Part shown: in pieces, positions 17,081 to 25,760 of the stretch
How positions within the stretch are numbered: the first letter of the stretch is position 1
Layout of the letters: each line of letters starts with the position of its first letter
Assembly (NCBI RefSeq): GCF_900046455.1
Contig: NZ_FCOT01000013.1
Span: 992,001 to 1,056,000 of the forward strand
Reading direction: 5' to 3'
DNA length: 64,000 nucleotides
From: Cellulomonas timonensis
Lineage (GTDB): Bacteria > Actinomycetota > Actinomycetes > Actinomycetales > Cellulomonadaceae
Notes under the pieces: generated by a model
The model's input: the letters and a program-made list of their open reading frames with translations, nothing else
What the model was told of the DNA's origin: nothing
The model's database searches: none
Position numbers and translations under genes: made by a program

Positions 17081-17114
17081 AAGAGCCCACCGTACTCTCG
17101 ACTACTCTGGTGGG

Positions 17115-17720
17115 GTGTTCGGACGCAGCAAGGACGACCAGGCCCTGACCGGCGACATCACCCCTGAGCCCGTGAGCCCCGCCGCCTCGGTGGAGCCCGG
17201 CAAGGGGCGGCCCACGCCCAAGCGGAAGCAGGCTGAGGCCGCGAACAAGCGACCCCTGGTGCCGGCCGACCGCAAGGCCGCGGCGCGCAACGCCAAGGCG
17301 AAGGCGCGGGTGCAGCGCGAGCGCGAGTTCGCCGCGATGCAGTCCGGCGACGAGCGCTACATGCCGGCCAAGGACCGCGGCCCGGTCCGCCGCTACATCC
17401 GTGACTACGTGGACGCGCGGTGGAGCCTCGGCGAGTTCTTCCTGCCGGCGGCGCTGGGCCTGATCGTGCTGCAGATGGTCCTCGCGAGCGTCAGCGCCGA
17501 GGCGGCGGTCCTCGCCCTCGTGCTGCTCTACGTCTTCGTGCTCGCCATGATCGTGGACGGCTTCATCATGTGGCGCGGGCTCAAGAAGCGCCTCAAGGCC
17601 AAGTTCGGCGAGGAGGCGATCCCGAAGGGCGCCACCATGTACGCGGTGCTGCGCGTCTTCCAGCTCCGCCCATCGCGTCTGCCGAAGCCGCAGGTCAAGC
17701 ACGGTCAGCGCCCCTCCTGA
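17115..17720 (+). CDS. DUF3043 membrane protein
   Basis: 201 residues from GTG 17115. The N-terminal 95 residues are highly charged, rich in Lys/Arg ('GRPTPKRKQAEAANKRPL', 'RKAAARNAKAKARV'). 'YIRDYVDARWSLGEFFLP' leads into two membrane helices (about 108-128 and 131-150), then 'RGLKKRLKAKF'. This is the full DUF3043 pattern, found across Actinobacteria; the function is unknown. It is notably lysine-rich for this genome, which fits an anionic-lipid or nucleic-acid-facing tail. The aldo/keto reductase gene begins 20 bases after its stop, probably in one transcript. Confidence 0.88.
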   Translation: MFGRSKDDQALTGDITPEPVSPAASVEPGKGRPTPKRKQAEAANKRPLVPADRKAAARNAKAKARVQREREFAAMQSGDERYMPAKDRGPVRRYIRDYVDARWSLGEFFLPAALGLIVLQMVLASVSAEAAVLALVLLYVFVLAMIVDGFIMWRGLKKRLKAKFGEEAIPKGATMYAVLRVFQLRPSRLPKPQVKHGQRPS

Positions 17721-17740
17721 GCCGCCGATAAGGTGGCGGG

Positions 17741-18751
17741 ATGGTCAACTACCGCTACCTGGGCAACTCGGGCCTCAAGGTCACCGAGATCACTTACGGC
17801 AACTGGCTCACGCACGGCTCGCAGGTCGAGAACCACACCGCGAAGGCATGCGTCCAGGCTGCCCTCGACGTCGGCATCACCTCGTTCGACACCGCTGACG
17901 TCTACGCGAACACCAAGGCCGAGACGGTGCTGGGCGAGGCGCTGAAGGGCCAGCGCCGGCAGTCCCTGGAGATCTTCACGAAGGTCTACTGGCCGACGGG
18001 GCCGGGCGGGGCGAACGACAGCGGCCTCTCGCGCAAGCACATCATGGAGTCGATCCACGGCTCGCTGGAACGGCTGCAGACGGACTACGTCGACCTGTAC
18101 CAGGCGCACCGCTACGACCACGACACGCCGCTGGAAGAGACGATGCAGGCGTTCGCCGACATCGTCCGCCAGGGCAAGGCCCTGTACATCGGCGTCAGCG
18201 AGTGGACGGCGGACCAGATCCGCGCCGGGCACGCGCTGGCCCAGGACCTCGGCTTCCAGCTCATCTCCAACCAGCCGCAGTACTCGGCGCTGTGGCGGGT
18301 CATCGAGGAGGAGGTCGTTCCCACCTCGAAGGAGCTGGGCCTCTCGCAGATCGTCTGGTCCCCGGTGGCGCAGGGCGTGCTGACCGGCAAGTACAAGCCG
18401 GGCGCGCCTGCCCCCGCCGGGTCGCGGGCCACGGACGAGAAGGGCGGCGCGCGGATGATCTCGCGCTTCCTGGGCAACGACGAGCTGCTCGCGCGCGTGC
18501 AGAGGCTGCAGCCGATCGCCGACGAGCTCGGCCTGTCGATGGCGCAGCTCGCCGTCGCCTGGGTGCTGCAGAACGACAACGTCGCCGCGGCGCTGATCGG
18601 CGCCAGCCGGCCCGAGCAGGTCGCGGAGAACGTCAAGGCGTCGGGCGTCGTCATCCCGCCGGAGCTGCTCACGCAGATCGACGACGCGCTGGGCGACTCC
18701 GTCGTCCGCGACCCCGCCGAGACGGCGAAGAACTCGCCCGCCTCGCGCTAA
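17741..18751 (+). CDS. Aldo/keto reductase (Kv-beta-like)
   Basis: 336 residues. NADPH-dependent oxidoreductase of the AKR fold: 'FDTADVYANTKAETVLGEAL' region with catalytic Asp and Tyr, 'IFTKVYW' with the catalytic Lys, 'YQAHRYD' with the His, 'GVSEWTADQI', 'WSPVAQGVLTGKY' and 'ALIGASRPEQV' for the cofactor phosphate. The long loop 'GPGGANDSGLSRKHI' is typical of voltage-gated-channel beta-subunit-like and YghZ-like reductases. The carbonyl substrate is not evident. Confidence 0.92.
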   Translation: MVNYRYLGNSGLKVTEITYGNWLTHGSQVENHTAKACVQAALDVGITSFDTADVYANTKAETVLGEALKGQRRQSLEIFTKVYWPTGPGGANDSGLSRKHIMESIHGSLERLQTDYVDLYQAHRYDHDTPLEETMQAFADIVRQGKALYIGVSEWTADQIRAGHALAQDLGFQLISNQPQYSALWRVIEEEVVPTSKELGLSQIVWSPVAQGVLTGKYKPGAPAPAGSRATDEKGGARMISRFLGNDELLARVQRLQPIADELGLSMAQLAVAWVLQNDNVAAALIGASRPEQVAENVKASGVVIPPELLTQIDDALGDSVVRDPAETAKNSPASR

Positions 18752-18756
18752 GCCGC

Positions 18757-18822
18757 CCGGCCGGCCACTCGGCCGGCTAGATGCGAGAAGCAGCCGTCCT
18801 CCTCCGGGAGGGCGGCTGCTCG
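18757..18822. terminator. Double hairpin after the aldo/keto reductase gene
   Basis: Two adjacent inverted repeats lie between convergent genes: CCGGCCG…CGGCCGG at 18757-18775, and an imperfect stem of about 15 bp at 18783-18822 (GCGAGAAGCAGCCG…CGGCTGCTCGC). They probably terminate both the reductase and the YczE-like gene. Confidence 0.7.
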
Positions 18823-18826
18823 CGTC

Positions 18827-19477
18827 TCAGGCCTCGGAGGCCGTCCGCCGCTCGGGAACCGTCAGGCGTGGCAGCAGCACATGCACCAACGGCCCGATGG
18901 CCAGGGCGTAGGCGAGGGTCGCGAAGCCGACGGTGCCGCCGAGCGCCCAGCCGACGGCCACGACCAGCACCTCGATGCTGGTGCGGACCAGGTTGACCGG
19001 GCGCCCGGTGCGCCGCACCAAGCCGGTCATGAGCCCGTCGCGCGGCCCGGGGCCGAGGCGCGCGCCGATGTACAGGCCGCTGGCGACGGCGTTGAGCACG
19101 ATCCCGCCGACCACGAGCCCGATGGCGGCCGGCCAGTCGAGGTCGTCCGGCAGCAGGCCCAGCAGCAGGAGGAACGGGTCCACCAGGAGGCCGATCACCA
19201 ACACGTTGGCCACCGTGCCGGCTCCGGGCCGTTGCCGCAGCGGGAACCAGCACGCGAGCACGAGCACGCTGAGCATCAACGTGGCGGCGCCCAGCGTCCA
19301 GCCGAGCCGGAGTGCGACCCCTTGGCCGAGCACATCCCACGGCATGTTGCCGAGCCCCGAGCGCACGAGCATCGCAAGCGACGCCGCGAACAGGACCAGG
19401 CCGACCATCAGCCGGGCGTACCGCTGGGGCAGCCGAGCGTCGTCGCCCCACGCCGCGCCGGACGGCGGCTGCGTCAC
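18827..19477 (-). CDS. YczE/YitT-like integral membrane protein
   Basis: 216 residues from GTG 19477, which overlaps the stop of the small upstream gene by 4 bases. Five membrane helices are seen. Motifs are 'VRSGLGNMPWDVLGQGVA' after helix 1 and 'ASGLYIGARLGPGPRDGLMTGL', the pair that marks YczE-family proteins. Function is unknown; some relatives are linked to export or surfactin production. The longer frame to 19669 antisense-reads the small gene and is not used. Confidence 0.82.
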   Translation of the reverse strand: MTQPPSGAAWGDDARLPQRYARLMVGLVLFAASLAMLVRSGLGNMPWDVLGQGVALRLGWTLGAATLMLSVLVLACWFPLRQRPGAGTVANVLVIGLLVDPFLLLLGLLPDDLDWPAAIGLVVGGIVLNAVASGLYIGARLGPGPRDGLMTGLVRRTGRPVNLVRTSIEVLVVAVGWALGGTVGFATLAYALAIGPLVHVLLPRLTVPERRTASEA

Positions 19478-19680
19478 GGGATGCGCAGCACGAGCGTGGG
19501 GGTGACCTGGTGGCCGTCGTGCAGCAGGCGCGCGGAGTGGACGCCCTGCTCGGCGAGGGTGCGCCACTGCTCGCCGATCCACTGCTCGGCGTCGAACTGG
19601 GTGGTGAAGACCGGGCTGATCGGGCGGTCGAGCGCACGACCGTCCACGTCGTCGAGCTCCCACGCCCACCGCGGTCGCAT
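19474..19680 (-). CDS. Small conserved-looking hypothetical protein
   Basis: 68 residues from ATG 19680, chosen because the upstream in-frame ATG at 19710 overlaps pyrD. The sequence 'MRPRWAWELDDVDGRALD', then 'FTTQFDAEQWIGEQWRTLAEQGV' and 'VTPTLVLRI' resembles short actinobacterial proteins of unknown function with a Trp-rich start and a D-A-E-x-W-I-G-E-x-W helix. It lies between pyrD (11 bp gap) and the YczE-like gene (4-bp overlap), so it is part of that operon. Confidence 0.65.
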   Translation of the reverse strand: MRPRWAWELDDVDGRALDRPISPVFTTQFDAEQWIGEQWRTLAEQGVHSARLLHDGHQVTPTLVLRIP

Positions 19681-19690
19681 CACCACGGGG

Positions 19691-20776
19691 TCAGCGTCCC
19701 GCGCCGTCACGTGCGGTGGCGGGCGCTGGTGCGGCGCCGGTGGCCCGGGCCGCGTCGGCGGCCAGCGCCTTGCTGATGCCGGCGGCCCAGAACGGGCCCT
19801 CGTAGATGAAGCCGGTGTAGCCCTGCACCAGGGTGGCCCCCACGGCCAGGTACTCGCGGGCGTCGGCGGCTGTGGTGACGCCGCCCACGCCGATGATCAC
19901 GGCGTCCGGGCCGAGCCGCCCGCGCAAGCGGGCCACCACGTCCAACCCGCGCGGAAGCAGCGGCGGGCCGGAGAGGCCGCCCTCGCCGAGCTGATGCGCG
20001 ATGGTCGTGTTCACGGCGACCACCCCGTCGAGGCCCAGCTCGATGGCGAGCTCGGCGACGGCGTCGACATCCTCGTCGGACAGGTCGGGGGCGATCTTCA
20101 CCAGCAGCGGCACCCGCGGGCGGCCGACCGCCGCAGTGGCCTCGTCGGCGGCGGCGCGCGTCGCCTGAAGGATGGGCCGCAGCGACTCGACGGACTGCAG
20201 GTCCCGCAGCCCGGGGGTGTTCGGGGAGGACACGTTGACCACCAGGTAGTCCGCGTACGCGCCGAGCCGGCGGGCGCTGATCGCGTAGTCCTGCGCGGCG
20301 TCGCTCGCGGGGGTGACCTTCGTCTTGCCGATGTTCACGCCGATGACCAGGGCCCGCCCGGCGGCGGTGCTGCGCAGGCGGTGGAGCCGACGTGCGACCT
20401 CTGCCGACCCCTCGTTGTTGAAGCCCATCCGGTTGCGCAGCGCGCGCTGGTCGAGCACGCGCCACAGCCGCGGCGGCTCGTTGCCGGGCTGCGGGTGGGC
20501 CGTCACGGTGCCGATCTCCACGAAGCCGAAGCCGAGCATCCGCAGGCCCGCGACGCCCTGCGCGTTCTTGTCGAAGCCGGCGGCCACCCCGAACGGCGAG
20601 GGGAACGTGCGGCCCAGCGTGCGCACCGCCCCACTGGGCGGGGCCGCGCTCAGGCGGGCGATCGCGGAGCCGAGCACGGGGACCGCCGCCACGAAGCGGA
20701 TGAAGCGGAACGCGAGCTCATGCGCCCGCTCGGGGTCCATGCGGCGAAAGACCAGGTTGAAGAGGAGGCGGTACAC
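19691..20776 (-). CDS. pyrD: Dihydroorotate dehydrogenase (quinone), class 2
   Basis: 361 residues. Oxidises dihydroorotate to orotate with FMN and passes electrons to menaquinone in pyrimidine synthesis. The N-terminal amphipathic segment 'MYRLLFNLVFRRMDPERAHELAF' region is the membrane-binding extension of class 2 enzymes. Motifs: 'GVAAGFDKNA', 'NRMGFNNEG', 'VNVSSPNTPGLRDLQ' with the catalytic Ser, 'VKIAPDLSDED', 'AVNTTI' and 'VIIGVGGV'. It heads a small operon with the 68-residue protein and the YczE-like gene. Confidence 0.96.
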   Translation of the reverse strand: MYRLLFNLVFRRMDPERAHELAFRFIRFVAAVPVLGSAIARLSAAPPSGAVRTLGRTFPSPFGVAAGFDKNAQGVAGLRMLGFGFVEIGTVTAHPQPGNEPPRLWRVLDQRALRNRMGFNNEGSAEVARRLHRLRSTAAGRALVIGVNIGKTKVTPASDAAQDYAISARRLGAYADYLVVNVSSPNTPGLRDLQSVESLRPILQATRAAADEATAAVGRPRVPLLVKIAPDLSDEDVDAVAELAIELGLDGVVAVNTTIAHQLGEGGLSGPPLLPRGLDVVARLRGRLGPDAVIIGVGGVTTAADAREYLAVGATLVQGYTGFIYEGPFWAAGISKALAADAARATGAAPAPATARDGAGR

Positions 20777-20800
20777 AGGCCCAACTTACCGGCTGGGCGC

Positions 20801-21403
20801 TCACCGGCGTCGCTGCTGGTGGGCGGCCTGACCCTCGGCGGCCATCCGCGCGGTCTCCTCGACGCGCGCGCTGCGGGTCGGGGCTCGGCGCGCATCCGCG
20901 ACCCAGGCGAGGATCGAGCGGCGCACCGACGGGGTGAAGTCCTCCCAGCTCTCCCAGGCTCCCTGACGGGCGTCGAGGGCCCCGGCCAGGTCGCGGGGGA
21001 CGACGAGGTCCTCCACACCGTCCAGGCGCGTCCACGAGCCGTCCGCCTGGGCGGAGGCGACGCATGCGGCACCCGCCTCGGCCATCCGGCCCTGAGCCTC
21101 CAGGCGGGCGACGCGCTCCTTGTTCGAGCGCGACCAGCCGCTGCCGGGCCGGCGCCGCGTGAACCAGATCGCGGAGCGCTCGTCGTCGAGGCGGACAGCT
21201 GTGGAGTCGATCCAGCCGTAGGCGAGCGCCTCCTCGATCGCGGCCTCGTAGCCCACGACGGGGAGCCCGGTGGGGGTGCGCCAGGACACGAGCCACACCC
21301 CAGGCGGCTCGTCCGCATGGTGGCCGTCGAGCCAGGCGCGCCACTGCGCCGCAGTGGTGGGGTGCACGCGGGGGCCATCGCGTCGGCGGTCGTCGACAGG
21401 CAT
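20801..21403 (-). CDS. YdeI/OmpD-associated family protein
   Basis: 200 residues from ATG 21403, with GGGAGG five bases before it. It has the YdeI pattern: 'AQWRAWLDGHHADEPPGVWL', 'GYEAAIEEALAYGWIDSTAVRLDDERSAIWFT' in pieces, 'SRSNKERVARL', and the C-terminal 'WESWEDFTPSVRRSILAWV' with a basic tail. Relatives include YdeI of E. coli, linked to peptide resistance; the molecular role is unclear. It lies 24 bp upstream of pyrD on the same strand. Confidence 0.85.
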   Translation of the reverse strand: MPVDDRRRDGPRVHPTTAAQWRAWLDGHHADEPPGVWLVSWRTPTGLPVVGYEAAIEEALAYGWIDSTAVRLDDERSAIWFTRRRPGSGWSRSNKERVARLEAQGRMAEAGAACVASAQADGSWTRLDGVEDLVVPRDLAGALDARQGAWESWEDFTPSVRRSILAWVADARRAPTRSARVEETARMAAEGQAAHQQRRR

Positions 21404-21658
21404 GCCGGCCTCCCTGCTGGCGTCGGCGCGGCGCGGACGGTCCGCACGGCGTCCGGCGACGCGGGCGCACAGGGCCCGGGCCACCCTTGTCCAGGGTCGC
21501 CTCCCACGCGGGCCCGCGCAATCAGCCGGCCCTCCGCCAGCGGGCGTCGGGCGTCGAAATTCTCGGGGCGCGCCAGAGGGGCGCACCCGAGCGGAGGCAC
21601 CTCAGATCACCCCTCCGGCCCACACCGACACTCCATGCCAGATGTCCCGAAGTGCTAC

Positions 21659-21673
21659 GTTTCGGAGCGAAAC
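21659..21673. promoter_or_regulatory. Probable LacI-family operator upstream of the LacI gene
   Basis: GTTTCGGAGCGAAAC: 6-bp arms around a 3-base centre, 35 bp before the regulator's start. The GTTTCG/CGAAAC core is typical of LacI-family sites for sugar and xylan genes in actinobacteria, so autoregulation is likely. Confidence 0.6.
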
Positions 21674-21708
21674 TTGCGGAGCGCAGCAGAGATGGGACCG
21701 AAGCCCGG

Positions 21709-22746
21709 ATGAGCAGCATGGACGACGACGCGAGCGTCAGCCCGACCCCCACGATCGCGACTATCGCCGCCGAGGCGGGGGTCTCCGTCCCCACGGTGTC
21801 GAAGGTGCTCAACGGCCGCCCCGACGTCGCCGCCTCGACCCGAGCCCGGGTTGAGGCCGCCCTCGCGCACCACCGGTACCAACGCCGACGCAGCCGCACA
21901 CCGTCCGGGCCCCGGCTGCTCGACCTCGTGTTCCACGAGCTCGACTCGGCCTGGGCAGTCGAGATCATCAAGGGCGTCGAGCAGGTCGCCGGACCCGCCC
22001 GGGTCGGTGTGGTGCTCTCCGACCTGGGCGGCGCGCACCGCCCGCGCCAGGAGTGGCTCGACGACCTGCTCGCCCGACGCCCGCTCGGGGTGATCCTGGT
22101 CATGTCCGACCTCGAGCCCGCCCAGCGCCGCCAGCTCGAGTCCCGCGCCATCCCCTTCGTCGTGGTCGACACCGCCGGAGAGCCGCCCGCGGGCATCCCC
22201 ACCGTCGGCTCGCAGAACTGGAACGGCGGCCTCGCCGCGACCCGGCACCTGCTCGGCCTCGGCCACCGCCGCATCGCCGTCATCGCCGGGCCCAGCGACG
22301 TGCTCTGCAGCCGCGCCCGCATCGACGGCTACCGCACCGCGCTCGACGAGGTGGGGGCGCCCGTCGACCCCGAGCTCGTGCGCCACGGCGACTTCTTCGT
22401 CCAAGGCGGATACCAGCACGGCCTCGACCTGCTCAAGCGCCCGGACCGCCCCACCGCCATCTTCGCGGGCTCCGACCTGCAGGCGCTCGGCGTCATCCGC
22501 GCCGCCCGCGAGCTCGGCCTGCGGGTGCCCGAGGACTTGTCAGTGGTGGGCTACGACGACCTGCCCCTCACCGAGTGGATCGGGCCGCCGCTGACCACCA
22601 TCCGCCAGCCCCTCCGCGAGATGGCCGGCACCGCGACCCGCATGGTGCTGAGCCTCGCGCGCGGGGAGACGCCGACGAACCAGCGGATCGACCTGGCCAC
22701 CGAGCTCATCGTCCGGGAGAGCACGTCCCGGCTGCGCGACGCCTGA
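21709..22746 (+). CDS. LacI-family transcriptional regulator
   Basis: 345 residues from ATG 21709 (a second ATG at 21718 is possible). N-terminal helix-turn-helix 'TIATIAAEAGVSVPTVSKVLNG' in part, with the hinge 'RYQRRRSRT', then a periplasmic-binding-protein-like sensor: 'GVILVMSDL', 'GLAATRHLLGLGHRRIAVIAG', 'RIDGYRTAL', 'AIFAGSDLQALG' and 'LSVVGYDDLPLTEWIGPPLTTI'. The ligand is probably a plant-derived sugar, but which one cannot be read. No sugar transporter lies next to it; the nearest candidate target is the pectate lyase gene 1 kb downstream. Confidence 0.92.
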   Translation: MSSMDDDASVSPTPTIATIAAEAGVSVPTVSKVLNGRPDVAASTRARVEAALAHHRYQRRRSRTPSGPRLLDLVFHELDSAWAVEIIKGVEQVAGPARVGVVLSDLGGAHRPRQEWLDDLLARRPLGVILVMSDLEPAQRRQLESRAIPFVVVDTAGEPPAGIPTVGSQNWNGGLAATRHLLGLGHRRIAVIAGPSDVLCSRARIDGYRTALDEVGAPVDPELVRHGDFFVQGGYQHGLDLLKRPDRPTAIFAGSDLQALGVIRAARELGLRVPEDLSVVGYDDLPLTEWIGPPLTTIRQPLREMAGTATRMVLSLARGETPTNQRIDLATELIVRESTSRLRDA

Positions 22747-22891
22747 CGCGTCCACCCACGGCAATCCGGACGTCGCCATGCCGAACGCCCAGCGTGGGCC
22801 GTCCGCGCGGCGGGGGCATCGGAGCCCGCGGCAGCGGCACGCCGCCAGACCCCGGAAGCAGGCCCTCTCCGCCCTCGGCCATCCGGGGATA

Positions 22892-23095
22892 ATGCGGACG
22901 TCAGAGGGCGAGAACGCGACCGTCGAGATCGCGTCGGCAGGCGACTACGGCTGCCTCGACGCCGATGCGCCGAAGGGCTCCCCCGCGCTCGAGTACGCCG
23001 TGGCGCCCACCCAGCCGGGATGCGACCGCAGCGCTGTCTGCCCCGAGGTCGCGGACGCCTGCGCGACGACGACCCCGATCGGCGTCGAGCAGTAG
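22892..23095 (+). CDS. Hypothetical protein, doubtful
   Basis: An open frame from ATG 22892 gives 67 residues with four Cys ('DYGCLDAD', 'GCDRSAVCPEV', 'DACATTTP'). Codon positions look coding-like in its second half, but there is no clear ribosome site and the family is not recognised. It could be the remnant of a larger gene, or chance. Confidence 0.3.
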   Translation: MRTSEGENATVEIASAGDYGCLDADAPKGSPALEYAVAPTQPGCDRSAVCPEVADACATTTPIGVEQ

Positions 23096-23227
23096 CCACC
23101 CGACGCGCGGCGAGGACTCCGCTGTCGTCGACGTCCTCCGCGTGCGGCCCTCACCCGCCCGGGTCACGATGGCGGCTGGCCGAGCGGCCGCCCGGCCAGC
23201 CATGACCCGACACGAGGGATGCAGCCG

Positions 23228-23659
23228 ATGAGCGAGACCAACCCGCTGCGCGGGCTCACCACCATCAGCTTCTGGGCTCAGGACGTCTCGGCAGCCGCCG
23301 ACTGGTACAGCCAGCTGCTGGGCGTCGAGCCGTACTACGTCATGCCCGACCCTCCCGCTCCCCCGCGGTATATGGAGTTCCGCATCGGCGACTACCAGCA
23401 CGAGCTCGGCATCATCGACGCCTCCTTCGCGCCGCCCCGCTCCAGCGACGACCCGGGTGGCGCCATCGCCTACTGGCACGTCGACGACCCGCAGCAGGCC
23501 TACGAAGACCTGCTGGCACGGGGGGCCACACCCTTCGAGGAGCCGACGCCCCGGGGAGAGGGCTACGTCACCGCAGCGGTGGTGGACCCGTTCGGGAACG
23601 TGTTGGGCGTCATGTCGAACCCGCACTACCTGGAGGTGCTGGAGCGGCGCTCCGAGTGA
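23228..23659 (+). CDS. VOC (glyoxalase/bleomycin-resistance) family protein
   Basis: 143 residues from ATG 23228; GAGGG 8-9 bases upstream favours this over ATG 23219. A single pair of beta-alpha-beta-beta-beta modules: 'ISFWAQDVSAAADWYSQLLGVEP' in part, 'ELGIIDASF', 'YWHVDDPQQAYEDLLARGA' and 'DPFGNVLGVMSNPHYLEVL'. A possible metal site uses Glu in 'HELG', His in 'YWHV' and a third residue later. The substrate is unknown. Confidence 0.88.
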   Translation: MSETNPLRGLTTISFWAQDVSAAADWYSQLLGVEPYYVMPDPPAPPRYMEFRIGDYQHELGIIDASFAPPRSSDDPGGAIAYWHVDDPQQAYEDLLARGATPFEEPTPRGEGYVTAAVVDPFGNVLGVMSNPHYLEVLERRSE

Positions 23660-23667
23660 TCGCGCGT

Positions 23668-23701
23668 CGAAGGCCCCGGACCTTGTGCCCCGGGGCCTTC
23701 G
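23668..23701. terminator. Terminator between the VOC and pectate lyase genes
   Basis: A perfect 12-bp stem (CGAAGGCCCCGG and complement) with a 10-base loop, between convergent genes. Confidence 0.85.
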
Positions 23702-23770
23702 ATGTCGCTGCCTCACCGCGCGGACAGCCCCTCACGTCACCGCGAGACGGGTCCGGCGACGCGGCGAGTG

Positions 23771-25339
23771 CTACTTGTATGTCTCGAACTCCGCGATGCG
23801 CGGCGTGCCCGACGCGCTGGTGATCTCGAAGTTGATCTTCTTCAGCGAAGTCGCCGTGAAGGAGATCACCCCGGCGCCGTTGCCCGTGGCCAGCGTCGCG
23901 CCGGTGTCGTTGTTGACGACCTTCCACGCCCCGATGTTGCCGACGGCGCCGGACGCCTCACGGATGTTGATCTTGGACACCGAGGTGGCCGACCCCCACT
24001 TGATCGAGATCCGCCCGGTGGTTCCCGAGGGCGACCAGTAGGTGCTCGTCGAGCCGTCGTGGGCATTGCCGTAGCTCGTCCCGCTCGCCTTGCTCGATCC
24101 GTCAGAGCTGGCGCCGATGCTCAGGTTGGTCCCGCTCGGCGTCGGGTTGGAGGTCGGGCTCGTCGTCGGGTTCGACGTCGGGTTGGTGGTCGGGCTCGTC
24201 GTCGGGTTGGTCGTCGGGCTCGGCGTCTGCGGTGTGCACGAGCCATCCGACACGCGCAGCCCGGTGTTGGCTCCCGCCGTCTGGCGGACGACGTCGGGCA
24301 CGCAGCTCGCGCCGTCCAGGCGGTAGGAGTACGGGACGCTGACCGTCGTGTTGGAGGTCGGGTTGGGGCCGGCGGGCTGGTTGTCGCCGCTGCGGCTCGA
24401 CCACGTCACGTTGTCGAAGATGTTGCCGGCGACCTGCCAGTAGCCGGCCTGGTCCGTGTAGAAGGTGCCGAGGACGTCCTTGGAGTCCTCGAAGTAGTTG
24501 TTCTCCACCTTCGCCTTGGCGCCCGCCCGCGAGTTGATCCCCGACTCGTTGAGGCTCACGTAGTGGTTATTGAAGATGTGGGCGATGCCGCCTCGCAGCA
24601 AGGGCGCCCGGGAGTCGATGTTCTCGTAGCGGTTGTGGTGGAACGTGACGAAGCCGTTCGTGGTGTCGCTCTCGCTGGAGCCGATGAGCCCGCCACGGCC
24701 GGAGTTGCGCAGGATGCTGTAGGAGAGCGTCACGTACTGGGTGTTGTTCTTCATGTCGAACAGGCCGTCGAAGCCCTCCGACTCACCACCCGAGGCCTCC
24801 AGGGTGACGTGGTCCACCCACACGTTGCGGACGCCGTCCTCCATGCCGATGGCGTCGCCGCCGTTGGATGTGGGCGAGCCCGACTTCTTGACGTTCTTGA
24901 CCGTCACGTTCTGGATGATGATGTTGCGGGAGTCCCGGATGTGGATGCCGACCTGGTCGAAGGTGGCGCCGCTGCCGACGCCGACGATCGTGACGTTGCT
25001 GATCCCCTTGAGCTCGATCACACCGTCCGCGGTGCTGCAGGAGGAGCCCGACGCCTTGGACGTGTTGCCGTGGTTGATGGTCCCCACGACCTCGATGGTG
25101 ATCGGGGTGCTGGCGCTGGCCCGGCTGCACAGAGCCGTGTGGATCGCGGTGCCCGTGGTGGCGCGCACGGTCTGGCCGCCGGCGCCGCCGGTGGTCCCGC
25201 CGTTGCTGCTCGCGAAGCCGGTGGCGCTGCCGGTCGCCGCCTGGGCGGCGGGCATGGCCAGGGCGGTCAGGCCGATCGTGGCCGCCAGGGCTGTCGCGGC
25301 GCCTGCCGCGAGGGCGCGTCGTGCGACTGGTCGTCTCAT
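23771..25339 (-). CDS. Secreted pectate lyase (PL1) with C-terminal discoidin-like carbohydrate-binding domain
   Basis: 522 residues from ATG 25339. Signal peptide 1-34 ('MRRPVARRALAAG…AAQA'). Residues 35-345 form a right-handed beta-helix of the polysaccharide lyase 1 type: 'IEVVGTINHG', 'GVGSGATFDQVGIHIRDSRNIII' in part, 'DGLFDMKNNTQYVTLSYS', 'FVTFHHNRYENIDSRAPLLRGG' in part with the R-x-P-x-x-R catalytic motif, and 'HIFNNHYV'. A Thr/Pro/Ser/Asn linker (about 372-404) follows, coded by imperfect short tandem repeats near 24130-24232. The last 115 residues look like an F5/8-type (discoidin) sugar-binding domain. It cleaves polygalacturonate by beta-elimination outside the cell. Frame upstream of 25339 is open but is taken as leader. 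Confidence 0.93.
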   Translation of the reverse strand: MRRPVARRALAAGAATALAATIGLTALAMPAAQAATGSATGFASSNGGTTGGAGGQTVRATTGTAIHTALCSRASASTPITIEVVGTINHGNTSKASGSSCSTADGVIELKGISNVTIVGVGSGATFDQVGIHIRDSRNIIIQNVTVKNVKKSGSPTSNGGDAIGMEDGVRNVWVDHVTLEASGGESEGFDGLFDMKNNTQYVTLSYSILRNSGRGGLIGSSESDTTNGFVTFHHNRYENIDSRAPLLRGGIAHIFNNHYVSLNESGINSRAGAKAKVENNYFEDSKDVLGTFYTDQAGYWQVAGNIFDNVTWSSRSGDNQPAGPNPTSNTTVSVPYSYRLDGASCVPDVVRQTAGANTGLRVSDGSCTPQTPSPTTNPTTSPTTNPTSNPTTSPTSNPTPSGTNLSIGASSDGSSKASGTSYGNAHDGSTSTYWSPSGTTGRISIKWGSATSVSKINIREASGAVGNIGAWKVVNNDTGATLATGNGAGVISFTATSLKKINFEITSASGTPRIAEFETYK

Positions 25340-25596
25340 CGTTGCCTCACATTCGTCATTGAAACGGGGGCGTAGTCGTGCGCATGCGGCGCGCTTTGGC
25401 GCGCTGCCTGAGCCTCGGAGGCTGGCCGTCGGGTCGGTCGGGTGGTGGTGGGGCAGCGTCGACCGCGTCGCGCGGACGCCCCTCGAGAGCAGGTGCGCGC
25501 ACCTCTGGTCACCGGCGGCGCCGTCGGATGTGGCCGATGCCGTCGTCCCGGCACTCGAGGCGAGCAGCGCCCGGATCAGGCGCAGCACCGCGAGGA

Positions 25597-25638
25597 ACCG
25601 GTTTCCCGATCGTAGGAGACCGCTTTCCCGACGCACAA
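25597..25638 (-). promoter_or_regulatory. Putative pectate lyase promoter with two operator half-sites
   Basis: On the minus strand TTGTGC (25638-25633) and TACGAT (25614-25609) are 18 bp apart, like -35 and -10 boxes. Two direct repeats, ACCGGTTTCCCGA (25597-25609) and ACCGCTTTCCCGA (25619-25631), start 22 bp apart, two helical turns, one in the spacer and one over the start point. That is a good layout for repression by a LacI-type protein. The leader would be about 260 bases long; the rest of 25340-25760 holds no gene, only short CCAACGACCACG-like repeats at 25695-25745. Confidence 0.5.
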
Positions 25639-25760
25639 GTGCCTAAACCCTTAGCCTCGCGGCGCCCCTGGCGGTGTGGCTCCTGCCGCCGTCCAGCGAC
25701 CACCACCGGCCAACGACCACCGCGTGCCAACGACCACGAGCCGACGACCGGGCGGGCGCG

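Noticed and set aside
22901-23764. Minus-strand 271-residue frame over the VOC gene
   Set aside because: Antisense to the clear VOC frame and lacking domains.
24130-24232. Short GGTCGGG/TCGTCGGGTT repeats as a CRISPR-like array
   Set aside because: They code the Thr/Pro/Asn/Ser linker of the pectate lyase; there are no unique spacers of constant length.
25340-25636. N-terminal extension of the pectate lyase to 25636
   Set aside because: ATG 25339 is followed by a complete signal peptide; the extension would bury it and crosses the promoter-like elements.
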